Part shown: piece by piece, positions 1 to 8,000 of the stretch
Layout of the letters: each line of letters opens with the position of its first letter
Position numbering within the stretch: position 1 is the stretch's first letter
NCBI GenBank assembly: GCA_937954195.1
Contig: CALFYR010000202.1
Coordinates: 1 to 9,703 of the forward strand
Direction: 5' to 3'
Source: an uncultured Dehalococcoidia bacterium
Lineage (GTDB): Bacteria > Chloroflexota > Dehalococcoidia > Tepidiformales > Tepidiformaceae
DNA length: 9,703 bases
Program-made: the position numbers and the translations under genes
The notes under the pieces: generated by a model
Databases searched by the model: none
What the model was told of the DNA's origin: nothing
The model's input: only the letters and a program-made list of their open reading frames with translations

Positions 1-1
1 C

Positions 2-568
2 GCCGCCGCCTGCGCCATCGAACTGCTGCACTGGAAAGACATCCGGCCGGAAACGGCGGAGATTGTGTCGGAACGGGGCCGGGGCGTCGTGCTGCACACG
101 CGGGTGCGGTTGGAGGCAGCGGCTACGGCGGCCGAAGTCCTGCGGACCGCGAAAGAGTCGGATGAGGGGCTATACCTTCTCGCGCGCGACGCAGGGGCGC
201 GAGAAGGGGACGCGTTGAGCGTGCGCGTGGCGGCGCCGGCGAGCCAGCTCGGGCGGATCGCCGGGGAGTTAGCGGCCCTTCGGCCCACGACGCTGGTGGT
301 GCGGCCGATCGGGAGCATGCTTCGGGCGGTGTGGAGCATCGGCAGCACCCCGGACGCTGGGAAGCTGCGCACCATGGTGACACGCCTGCGAACCTCGTTG
401 CGGGATGCCGGGGGAAGCGTGGTGGTGGAGCGAATGCCCGTCGAGATGCGGACAGAAATGGACCCATGGGGCGATCCGCCGGGATCGTTCGGGTTGATGG
501 AGCGAGTGAAAGCGGCGTATGACCCGCACGGGCGGTTCAACCGGGGGAGGTTCATCGGTGGCATCTAA
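2..568 (+). CDS. glcE: Glycolate oxidase FAD-binding subunit GlcE-like, C-terminal part (5' truncated)
   Basis: The frame is open at the left edge, so only the last 188 residues are seen; a GTG at 65 in the same frame is internal and not the true start. The tail reads [11 protein letters not shown], which corresponds to the 'DP.g.fNPGR' ending of FAD-linked oxidases in the vanillyl-alcohol oxidase/GlcD superfamily. The preceding segment alternates strands and helices like the C-terminal cap domain of GlcE. In the family, GlcE works with GlcD and GlcF to oxidise glycolate to glyoxylate and pass electrons to the respiratory chain. The FAD-binding (PP-loop) half lies outside the window. The gene overlaps glcF by 11 bases, which supports a GlcE assignment over a stand-alone lactate dehydrogenase. 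The identity rests on the C-terminal motif and the glcF neighbour. The exact substrate (glycolate, lactate or another 2-hydroxyacid) is not decided by the sequence. Confidence 0.85.
   Translation, partial: AAACAIELLHWKDIRPETAEIVSERGRGVVLHTRVRLEAAATAAEVLRTAKESDEGLYLLARDAGAREGDALSVRVAAPASQLGRIAGELAALRPTTLVVRPIGSMLRAVWSIGSTPDAGKLRTMVTRLRTSLRDAGGSVVVERMPVEMRTEMDPWGDPPGSFGLMERVKAAYDPHGRFNRGRFIGGI
543..550 (+). promoter_or_regulatory. Strong ribosome binding site for glcF inside glcE
   Basis: GGGGGAGG lies seven bases before the GTG at 558. It decides between that GTG and the ATG at 519, which has no comparable site and would add 13 Gly/Ser-rich residues of unlikely relevance. Confidence 0.7.
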
Positions 569-1835
569 CTGGCCAATCCCACTGGAAGCGCCAGCTGAGG
601 CGGATCTTGGCCGCTGCGTCCATTGCGGGCTGTGCCTCACGAGTTGCCCGACCTACATCGTGACGGGGTTGGAAGTGGAATCGCCACGTGGGCGGATCCA
701 CATGGCCAAGCTGGTCAACGAAGGACGCGCGGAGCTGAACGAAACGATCCAGCGGCACTGGGACCTGTGCCTGCAGTGCCGGGCGTGCGAGGCGGTGTGC
801 CCGAGCGGCGTGCCGTACGGGCGCATCCAGGAGCATGCCCGAGTGCAGATCCAGGCTGCGCCGCCTGCGGGGCGGACGTCACGGCGGCTGCGGAGGTTCG
901 GGCTGCGGAACGTGGTCGCTCGGCCGGGCGTACTGGCGGCCGCGGTGGCCCCGGCGCGGTGGTACTCAGGGTCGTGGCTGCGCCGGGCGGTGCGATTCTC
1001 GCGGGTGCTGAAGGTGATGCCCCGGCTGAACGCGATGGAGCGGTCGCTGCCGTGGCGCGTGGGACCGCCATTCCGGGCGAACGAACTTGCGGAACGGGCT
1101 GGGGACCATGACGTCGCGATGCTGACGGGTTGCGTCATGGGCGAACTCTTCGGCGAGACGCACAGGGCCACCGTCCGCGTGCTCGAACGGGCCGGGTTCA
1201 CCGTCACGGCGCCGGCCGATCAGGGGTGTTGCGGCGCGCTCCACGCTCACGATGGCGACCTGGAGTTCGCGCGGAAGCTGGCGATTAAGAACATCGAGGC
1301 CTTCGAGAAGGCCACGACGATCGTGGTGAACTCGGCCGGGTGCGGCGCGGCGATGAAGGAATATGGCGACCTCCTCGCCCACGACGAGAAATGGGCTGGC
1401 CGCGCGGCCGCGTTCTCGGCGCGCGTGCGGGACTTCAGCGAACTGCTGGCGGAGCTGGATGAACGCCCGCCGGCGCGAGGAGACGCGCGAGTCGCGTATC
1501 AGGACGCATGCCACCTCGCCCACGCCCAGCGCATTCGCGAGCAGCCGAGAACGCTGCTGGGCGAGGTGGCGGGCTGCGAACTGGTGGATACGCCGGGCGC
1601 GGATGTGTGTTGTGGCGCGGCGGGTATCTACAGCCTGGTCGAGCCCGGCATGTCGGCGGAGCTGCGGCGGATGAAGGCGGAGCAATTTGCCGATGCCCGG
1701 CCCGACGTCATCGTGACTGCGAACCCGGGGTGCCAATTGCAATACACGGCGGCGGTGGCGGAGGCGGGTATCAAGGCGCGGGTGTTGCACGTCGCGGAGT
1801 TCCTCGATGAGTCGCAGCGGAACGCGGGCGGTTAG
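558..1835 (+). CDS. glcF: Glycolate oxidase iron-sulfur subunit GlcF
   Basis: This 425-residue protein is close to the usual GlcF length of about 400-430. Two ferredoxin-type 4Fe-4S motifs sit at the N-terminus: C20, C23, C26, C30 ([12 protein letters not shown]) and C71, C74, C77, C81 ([12 protein letters not shown]). Two complete cysteine-rich CCG domains follow: C192, C224-C225, C262, then C318, C351-C352, C392. This is the architecture of GlcF and related HdrD-like/LutA-like electron-transfer subunits. It would carry electrons from the GlcD/GlcE flavins to the membrane quinone pool. I chose GTG 558 because of the upstream GGGGGAGG and the 11-base overlap with glcE, which suggest translational coupling. 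No key cysteine is missing, so the protein should be functional. Its TAG stop overlaps the stop of the convergent gene. An alternative is the iron-sulfur subunit of a lactate or glycerol-3-phosphate dehydrogenase, but the glcE neighbour favours GlcF. Confidence 0.93.
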   Translation: MASNWPIPLEAPAEADLGRCVHCGLCLTSCPTYIVTGLEVESPRGRIHMAKLVNEGRAELNETIQRHWDLCLQCRACEAVCPSGVPYGRIQEHARVQIQAAPPAGRTSRRLRRFGLRNVVARPGVLAAAVAPARWYSGSWLRRAVRFSRVLKVMPRLNAMERSLPWRVGPPFRANELAERAGDHDVAMLTGCVMGELFGETHRATVRVLERAGFTVTAPADQGCCGALHAHDGDLEFARKLAIKNIEAFEKATTIVVNSAGCGAAMKEYGDLLAHDEKWAGRAAAFSARVRDFSELLAELDERPPARGDARVAYQDACHLAHAQRIREQPRTLLGEVAGCELVDTPGADVCCGAAGIYSLVEPGMSAELRRMKAEQFADARPDVIVTANPGCQLQYTAAVAEAGIKARVLHVAEFLDESQRNAGG

Positions 1836-2278
1836 TCCGGGCGGCGCGGCGCCGCCATCGCGGCGATAGCGCTCAGGAGCGCGGTCCCGGAGAGTCCAAG
1901 CGGCGCCAGCGGGGGCGGCTCGTCGTCATCATCGTCGTCATCACGGTTGCCGCGGCCGCTATTGTCGTCGTCATCATCGTCGTCGGACTGGAAGATGCCG
2001 CCGAGGCCGTCTTCCTGCTCATCGAGATGTTGGGCGAAACCGATGAGACCCGTCACTGATAGGGCAAGCAAGACGGCGGCAGGGGCGACCCGCAGACGCG
2101 CCGGGAGAACGGCGGCGAAGACGCAGAGCGCTATGCCTACTGCCGCAGTAGCCGGGGCGAGACGCTGAATGCCGTCAGTGTGTTCGAGGATGATGAGTTC
2201 GGCCAGGAGGACGGCGAAAGCGCCCGCGTTCGCGAGGAGGATTAGCTGGGGGAGGTATGTGGCGATGCGGTCTCTCAT
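1832..2278 (-). CDS. Small membrane protein with two Asp7 runs (function unknown)
   Basis: I do not recognise this 148-residue protein. Three hydrophobic segments (about 9-31, 40-58, 64-82) are followed by an acidic loop and a fourth hydrophobic stretch (about 124-143) ending in an RRPD tail. The loop carries seven aspartates at 99-105, the spacer NSGRGNR, seven more aspartates at 113-119, then EPPP. Arginines at 2 and 4, at 61 and 63, and at 145-146 fit the positive-inside rule if the Asp-rich loop faces outside the cytoplasm. That suggests cation binding at the surface, which is inference only. The ATG at 2278 is supported by a TANNNT element six bases upstream. The gene lies 51 bases downstream of the solute-binding protein gene on the same strand, and its stop overlaps the stop of glcF. 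The antisense frame is only a poly-Ser shadow of the Asp codons. Confidence 0.8.
   Translation of the reverse strand: MRDRIATYLPQLILLANAGAFAVLLAELIILEHTDGIQRLAPATAAVGIALCVFAAVLPARLRVAPAAVLLALSVTGLIGFAQHLDEQEDGLGGIFQSDDDDDDDNSGRGNRDDDDDDDEPPPLAPLGLSGTALLSAIAAMAAPRRPD
1922..1984 (-). repeat. In-gene direct repeat encoding two Asp7 runs
   Basis: Two 21-base tracts, at 1922-1942 and 1964-1984, each encode seven aspartates. They share the codon order GAC GAC GAT GAT GAC GAC, offset by 45 bases (15 codons). The same pattern of synonymous codons in both copies suggests duplication of one segment rather than independent growth of two runs. Confidence 0.8.
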
Positions 2279-2284
2279 TGCCCC

Positions 2285-2290
2285 ACTGTA
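2285..2290 (-). promoter_or_regulatory. -10 element TACAGT, leaderless-type, for the Asp-rich membrane protein gene
   Basis: On the minus strand TACAGT is followed by exactly six bases and then the ATG at 2278, so transcription would begin at or next to the start codon. No good -35 hexamer is visible. The bases between (GGGGCA) could instead be read as a weak ribosome binding site very close to the ATG. Confidence 0.5.
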
Positions 2291-2314
2291 TCGGCCCCGA
2301 GGTAAGCGAACCGT

Positions 2315-2324
2315 GCCTATAGGC
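2315..2324. promoter_or_regulatory. Perfect 10-base palindrome, possible operator
   Basis: GCCTATAGGC is perfectly self-complementary, and two further base pairs can form outside one wobble position. It lies just after the stop of the solute-binding protein gene and near the -35 position relative to the TACAGT element at 2285-2290. It could bind a dimeric regulator. It is short enough to arise by chance, and it has no T-run, so it does not look like a terminator. Confidence 0.3.
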
Positions 2325-2329
2325 GCGAA

Positions 2330-4042
2330 TTAGGTGGCCGTTCGGTACCGGCCTGCATCGCGGTGCTGTCCCCAGAATGGGGTGACCGCCCCACCTTCGA
2401 ATCCGGTGCGCCGAAAGAGTTCGGACCGCTGATGCACCCAGGGAATGACCCCCGCAAACGCATTCGCGGCCACGAGTGATGCGCCGTCCCGGAGCAGGGC
2501 GCGGCGGGTTTCGCGTTCGTACTCCAGGAGCAGCCCGTCGAAGAGCCCCAGGTCGAGGCCGAGCGACTCTCCGCCGGGCCGGTACGTCTCGACAAACCAG
2601 CGGGTGGGGTCGGGCGAGGGGAGGGGAGGGCTCCAGCCGAACCAGAAGGCGGCGCGGCCGTTGCCGTAGTAGCCGGACGCGACCCGTTCGCTGATGAGCG
2701 TGTAGGTCTCAACGGCGGGTCGGAACTGGTCCCCGAGAACCTCGTTGAGGCGCCCGGTCACGACGGAACTGGCGCTGTAGAGCGGGTCGAAAATACTCGG
2801 GAAATCGATGGTGATCGTTCCGAGGGCGGGGCCGCCGCCCTGCTCCCAAAGGGCACGGGCCGTTGCGGCTTCGGTCGTCGCATCGACGCCATAGCCGGCC
2901 ACGTTCTCCACGGAACCCAGCCACTCGGCATGTACGGGTGGGATCGGGCCCGATGGCTCGGCCCGGCCACCGAACAGCGCCTCCGCAAGCCACAGCCGGT
3001 TGAGCGCGCCACTGAGCGCATAGATGAGTTCGGGCGAGTTCCAGGGCGGACCTTCGATTGCGAACGTGCTGATGACTGGCTCGCGTTCGAAGCGTGGAAT
3101 CTCCTCGAACTCGCCGGCGGAGCGGATGGAGGCGGCATCGCGCCGGTCCCGGGTGATTGCTTCGTCGAGTTCGCCACCAAGCAGCCGGCTCACGATGTCG
3201 AACGGTTCGCTGACGAGCATGCGTTCGAGGTTCGCCTGGCGATGGCCGCCGTCCGACCGAAGAAAGACGAGAGCGTCATCGCGGTATCCCGTGAAGGTCC
3301 AGGGCCCACTGCCGACGACCGACGCGGTTTCGATGTCCTGCCAGCTCCCGGCGAACGCGTCGACCGCCTCCGGCGGCTGGATAAGCGCGAACTCGGCGGC
3401 AAGGGTGGCGAGCGCGAGAGCGTCGGGACGTGCAAGCGTGATGGTCACCATGTCCGGGCCGGTTGCCTCGAAGCGCTCGAATGAAAGCCAATCGCTGGCG
3501 CGCTGGACGATTGGCTGGCCGCCTTCCCGGGCAAGATCGAGCTTTCGTTGCAGGCTGTAAATGACGTCATCGGCGGTCAGCGGCCGGCCGTCGAGGGGTG
3601 GGCGGTCGTGCCAACGGGCGTTCGGCGTAAGTTCGAGGATGATGGTTCGGTCGTCGGGTTGCTGCCACGAGGCGGCGAGGTCGCCGCGGAGCGTCGCCGC
3701 ACCAAAGTCGTCCCATTCGAGCAGGCGGGAATGCGTGCGTGCCAGGACTTCGGCGACGGAGGTCTCGCCCGTGCGGTGGGCGTCGAACGTATCGAAGGCG
3801 AAGCGACCCTGCGAGGCTAGCCTCATCACACCGCCCTGCGGAAACGGCGTCGATGTGGGCGACGGCGTCGCTGAGGTGGTCGTCGGAGGTGGCGTGGGGG
3901 TGAAGGGCCGGGGAGTCGGCGTTGGGGCGGGTTCTCCGCTGTTGCCGCCGGTGACAAGCAATGCGCCTGCGCCCGCAGCAGCCAGGCCAGCCGCGGATGC
4001 TCCGCCGATGAGTGCCGCCCGACGGCTGAGACGGCGTGGCAT
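2330..4042 (-). CDS. Family 5 extracellular solute-binding protein (DppA/OppA/NikA type), Tat-like signal
   Basis: The 570-residue product is the substrate-capturing part of a peptide/nickel-type ABC importer. The N-terminus carries a twin-arginine motif (SRRAAL, residues 6-11) and a hydrophobic stretch to about residue 31. A Pro/Thr/Ser-rich linker (about 37-69) then leads to the family 5 fold. Matching landmarks are the DLAASW segment, the NARWHDRPPLDGRPLTADDVIYSL stretch in two parts, the later LSGALNR helix, and GGRAEPSGPIPP. No lipobox cysteine is present and the protein contains no cysteine at all, so it is probably secreted or anchored by its signal, not lipidated. I chose ATG 4042, whose A is shared with the CDF stop TGA; a GTG at 4045 is the alternative. 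No ribosome binding site is visible, which fits coupling to the CDF gene. No permease or ATPase gene is in the window, so it is an orphan here and its ligand is unknown. Confidence 0.9.
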   Translation of the reverse strand: MPRRLSRRAALIGGASAAGLAAAGAGALLVTGGNSGEPAPTPTPRPFTPTPPPTTTSATPSPTSTPFPQGGVMRLASQGRFAFDTFDAHRTGETSVAEVLARTHSRLLEWDDFGAATLRGDLAASWQQPDDRTIILELTPNARWHDRPPLDGRPLTADDVIYSLQRKLDLAREGGQPIVQRASDWLSFERFEATGPDMVTITLARPDALALATLAAEFALIQPPEAVDAFAGSWQDIETASVVGSGPWTFTGYRDDALVFLRSDGGHRQANLERMLVSEPFDIVSRLLGGELDEAITRDRRDAASIRSAGEFEEIPRFEREPVISTFAIEGPPWNSPELIYALSGALNRLWLAEALFGGRAEPSGPIPPVHAEWLGSVENVAGYGVDATTEAATARALWEQGGGPALGTITIDFPSIFDPLYSASSVVTGRLNEVLGDQFRPAVETYTLISERVASGYYGNGRAAFWFGWSPPLPSPDPTRWFVETYRPGGESLGLDLGLFDGLLLEYERETRRALLRDGASLVAANAFAGVIPWVHQRSELFRRTGFEGGAVTPFWGQHRDAGRYRTAT

Positions 4043-4974
4043 CACACGCGGCTACCGTGCGAATGGGCGGCGAGTTCGATCAGACCGGCGTCCGGGCTGA
4101 GGCAGCATTCCATCGCCTCGTGGAGCGTTGGCGTTTCGGGCTGGAGGGTGACGTGACCGATGCCGAAGCGTTCGCGGAAGAGGGTTGCGAGGTCGGTCAG
4201 GACGTGTTCGGTGCAGCCGGCGTCAGCGAGTTCCACATGAGCGCTCATCGCCGGGAAGCTCGGTGCGATGGACCAGACGTGGACATCGTGGAGAGCGAGG
4301 ACACCCTCGACTTCGAGGGCGGCATCGGCGATGCGCTCGGCTTCGAGGCCGCGCGGCGCGCCTTCGAGGAGGATCCCGCCGGCCTGCCGAAGCAGCGACC
4401 ATGCCCGCGGGATGATGAAGGCGGCGATGCCGAGGCCCACGAGCGCATCGATGCCGGCCCAGGCGCCGAGCGAGACAGCGACGGCTGACGCGATGACCGC
4501 AACGGAGCCGAGGGTATCGGCGAGGGCTTCGAGGCTGGCGCCCCGGATATTCAGATTGTCGTGTGAGTGGCCGTGAAGAAGGCGCAGGACCACGAGGTTG
4601 ATGGCGAGACCAGCGATGCCAACCGCGATGACCGGACCCGTCGTGATTTCGGGGGTGGAACCGAGCCGGCGGACGGATTCGAAGACGATGTAGCCGGCGA
4701 TCATGAAGAGCAGGACAACGTGAACCGGTACGGCGAGGACTTCGGCGCGGGCGTAGCCGAAGGTTCGGCGGGCATCGGGAGCGCGGCGGGCAATGGTGGC
4801 GGCGCCGAGGGCGAGGACCAGGCCGGCTGAATCGGCCAGCATGTGGCCGGCATCGGAGACGAGCGCGAGCGACCCGGTCAGGAATCCGGTAACAGCCTCG
4901 ACAATAACGAACGCAGCAGTGAGCGCGAGCCCGGCCATGAGTGCCCGGCGAGCGCCTTCATGAGAGTGCGGCAC
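4042..4974 (-). CDS. Cation diffusion facilitator (CDF) family metal exporter, CzcD-like
   Basis: This is a 310-residue inner-membrane antiporter that would export Zn2+ or similar divalent cations in exchange for protons. About six membrane helices are visible. TM2 holds the metal-site motif SDAGHMLADSAG (H44, D48). A short His loop (HGHSH, 134-138) lies between TM4 and TM5. TM5 holds E149 and D153 where many Zn transporters have His and Asp. The cytoplasmic domain has the family signature HDVHVWSI (229-236) and SAHVEL. The tail has adjacent cysteines (C290, C291) and an HSH (304-306) that might also bind metal. The open frame runs back to 5265, but the homology begins at VPHSHEG, so I place the start at GTG 4974, six bases after an extended -10 element. 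It is divergent from mfd and overlaps the downstream solute-binding protein gene. The metal specificity is not certain. Confidence 0.92.
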   Translation of the reverse strand: MPHSHEGARRALMAGLALTAAFVIVEAVTGFLTGSLALVSDAGHMLADSAGLVLALGAATIARRAPDARRTFGYARAEVLAVPVHVVLLFMIAGYIVFESVRRLGSTPEITTGPVIAVGIAGLAINLVVLRLLHGHSHDNLNIRGASLEALADTLGSVAVIASAVAVSLGAWAGIDALVGLGIAAFIIPRAWSLLRQAGGILLEGAPRGLEAERIADAALEVEGVLALHDVHVWSIAPSFPAMSAHVELADAGCTEHVLTDLATLFRERFGIGHVTLQPETPTLHEAMECCLSPDAGLIELAAHSHGSRV

Positions 4975-4980
4975 GTATCC

Positions 4981-4989
4981 ATGGTAGCA
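4981..4989 (-). promoter_or_regulatory. Extended -10 element TGCTACCAT for the CDF gene, leaderless-type
   Basis: On the minus strand TGC-TACCAT ends six bases before the GTG at 4974, predicting a transcript that starts at or beside the start codon. No recognisable -35 hexamer is present, which is usual for extended -10 promoters, and no clear ribosome binding site lies before the GTG. Confidence 0.55.
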
Positions 4990-5026
4990 CCGGAGATACG
5001 GGAGCCGGGCACGAGACGGCGACCTG

Positions 5027-8000
5027 GTGCTAGAGTGGAGTTGCGGCTGCTGCCGCAGTGAGGGCCGTGCCCTGGCAGGTGAACTCGCAGGCCTGACGGC
5101 CGCGATCGCCGATGTTATCCCACCCCTGGCGCGAGCGAGGGAGGGCGGAGCGCGCCTTGGCGTGCCGGATACCGCAAAGGCGCCGGTGGCGGCGGCGCTC
5201 GCCAGCGAACATGATGGCCCGACGCTCGTTGTGGCGCCCACACCGGCACGAGCACAGTCGCTCATCGAAGAGTTGCCGTTTTTCGCCGGGGCAATGCCGG
5301 TGGCCAGGCTACCGGAACGCGAGGCGCTCCCCTACGAATTCGCGAGAGATGAACCGGTCGTAGCCCTGGAGCGGGCACATGCACTGGCGCTGCTCCGCGG
5401 GCAGGGGCAGGCGGTGGTGGTCGCCTCGTGGGCGGCACTTTCGGAACATTGCGCCCCGCCCGGGATCGCCGCCGAAGGCATACGGGTCGATGTGGGGATG
5501 GGGATCGCGCCAACCGACCTGATGGCTCGCCTGGAGTCGGCGGGGTACGCGATTGAGCCGCTGGCGGAAACGCCGGGGACGGCCAGCCGGCGCGGCGGCA
5601 TCATCGACATCTTCCCGGCGGACCGCGAACAGCCATATCGCGTCGAGTTCTTCGGCGACCAGGTGGAGAGCATCCGCGTCCTGGACCTGGCCACGCAGCG
5701 TAGCGCGGGGCGGGTGGATTCGGTCGAGGTACCGCCCGGAAGCACCAGCAGCCACGCGGCCAGGGAGGCCGCGAGGGAGCTGGCCGCGACCATCAATCCG
5801 AATTCGGAGGCGGTCGAGGAGATTGTCGAGCAGCTGGAACTGATCGCAGAGGGAGGACGGAGCGACTTCGCGGGCTTCTTCGAACCGCTCCTGTACGAGA
5901 CGACGGCGCTGGACCACCTGGCGAATTCGACCCTCGTCGCGATCGACGACGGCGAAGAAGGGACGCAGGCGCTGGCCACCCTGGCCGAACACGAGGAGCG
6001 CACCCGTGGCGAACTTGAGGCGCGTGGGAGCATCCCCGGCGCGTTGCCAGCGCTTCGCGAGGATGCAAGTGCGGTGCGCCAAGCGCTGGAACGCTTCGCG
6101 ACGGTGGAGCTCCAGAAGTTCGGAAGCGAAGAGCTGGGCGCGCGACGGCTCCCGCTGAGCGTAACGCCGGGGTTCGGTGGCAAGCTGAAACCGCTGGCCC
6201 AGCAAGCGGGCGCCTGGGCGAAACAGGGGCGGAAGGTAGTCATCGTTTCGCAGCAGGCACTTCGCCTGGCGGACCTGCTCGACGAGGAGGGCGTTTCCGC
6301 GAACCTCGTGCGGGCGGTCGCGGTCCCGCCGGAGCCCGGTTCCGTGACGTTGCTCCCGATCGCGCTTAGCGGCGGCTTCAGCATCGGCGACCGGCTGAGC
6401 GTGATTTCGGACGCGGAAGTTTTCGGGTTCCGGAAGCGGCGCCGGCCAACGCGGCAGCGCCATGGCATCCGAAGCGACCTCGTATCGACCCTGGAGGTGG
6501 GGGATTACCTGGTCCACGCCGACCATGGCATCGCCCGGTACGGCGGGCTCATCCGGCGGACGGTGGAGAACGTTGAACGGGAGTACCTGGAACTCCAATA
6601 CGCGGACAACGACCGCCTGTATGTGCCCGCGGACCAGCTGGAGTCGGTTTCGCGCTATGTGGGGCCGACGGACCACCCCCCATCGCTGACACGACTCGGT
6701 TCGCAGGATTGGGCACGCGCGAAGCGGCGTGTGAAACAGGCCGTGGTCGAGCTCGCGCAGGACCTGCTCGAGCTCTACGCGAAGCGGGAGGTCGCGCGAG
6801 GGCACGCCTTCCCTGAGGACACGGCCTGGCAGATGGAGATGGAGGCGGCCTTCCCGTTCGTGGAGACGAACGACCAGCTGCAGGCCATCTCCGAGGTGAA
6901 GGGCGACATGGAGCGGACGCGCCCGATGGACCGACTGATCTGCGGCGACGTGGGCTATGGCAAAACCGAAGTGGCAATCCGGGCGGCGTTCAAGGCAGTC
7001 ATGGACGGCAAACAGGTGGCCGTACTGGTGCCAACGACGGTGCTTGCCGAGCAGCACGGTTCGACGTTCCGGGAACGAGTGGCAGGGTTCCCGGTGCGGG
7101 TGGAGGTCCTTTCGCGGTTCCGTTCGAACGAGCAGCAGCGAGAGATCGTCTCCGGGATTACGACAGGCGAAGTGGACATCGCGATCGGGACGCACCGCCT
7201 GTTGCAGAAGGACGTGGAATTCAAGGACCTGGGACTGGTCATCATCGACGAGGAGCAGCGGTTCGGGGTGAGCCATAAGGAGCGGCTGAAGCAGATGCGT
7301 GCGGAGGTCGATAGCCTGACGCTTTCTGCGACACCGATCCCGCGGACGCTGCAGATGTCGCTCGTGGGCATTCGCGACATGAGCACGGTGATGACCCCGC
7401 CGGAGGAGCGTCAGCCGATCCGGACGTACGTGCTCCAGTGGGACGACGAGATTCTGCGTGAGGCTATCGACCGGGAGTTGCAGCGCGGGGGGCAGGTGTA
7501 CTTCGTGCACAACCGGGTGCACAACATCGAGCGGATTGTGACGCGGCTGCGGAACATCATCCCCGAGGCACGGATCACGGTGGGCCATGGGCAGATGCCG
7601 GAGGAGCAGCTCGAACGGGTGATGATGGAGTTCGGCTCGGGCGAACACGACGTGCTCGTGTGCACGACCATTATTGAGAGCGGGCTGGATATCCCGAACG
7701 CGAACACGATCATCATCAACGACGCGAACCACCTCGGACTGGCGCAGCTGTACCAGCTGCGCGGCCGGGTGGGACGCAGCGCCAACCGGGCGTACGCCTA
7801 CCTGCTGTACGACAAGAACCGAACGATGAGCGAGACGGCCCAGAAACGGCTGGAAGCGATCTTCGAGGCCACTGAGCTTGGCGCGGGGTTCCAGATTGCG
7901 CTGCGCGACCTGGAGATTCGCGGGGCCGGGAACGTGCTGGGGACAGAACAGAGCGGCCACATCGCGGCGGTTGGCTTCGACATGTACTCCAAACTGGTTT

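Noticed and set aside
519..557. ATG at 519 as the glcF start
   Set aside because: It would add 13 Gly/Ser-rich residues, lacks a good ribosome binding site and deepens the overlap with glcE, while GTG 558 has GGGGGAGG at ideal spacing.
966..1790. A 274-codon open frame on the minus strand within glcF
   Set aside because: It is antisense to the cysteine clusters of glcF, His/Arg-rich and without domain features.
1922..1984. Repeated tracts as a CRISPR or tandem-repeat locus
   Set aside because: Only two short in-frame Asp-codon runs are present, both inside a coding sequence, with no unique spacers or cas genes.
2930..3560. Plus-strand open frames of 178-184 codons inside the solute-binding protein gene
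   Set aside because: They are opposite a clear family 5 solute-binding protein and have no promoter, ribosome site or motif.
4975..5265. N-terminal extension of the CDF gene up to 5265
   Set aside because: The extension is low-complexity Arg/Ala/Ser sequence overlapping the start of mfd; CDF homology begins just after GTG 4974, which is placed six bases from a -10 element.
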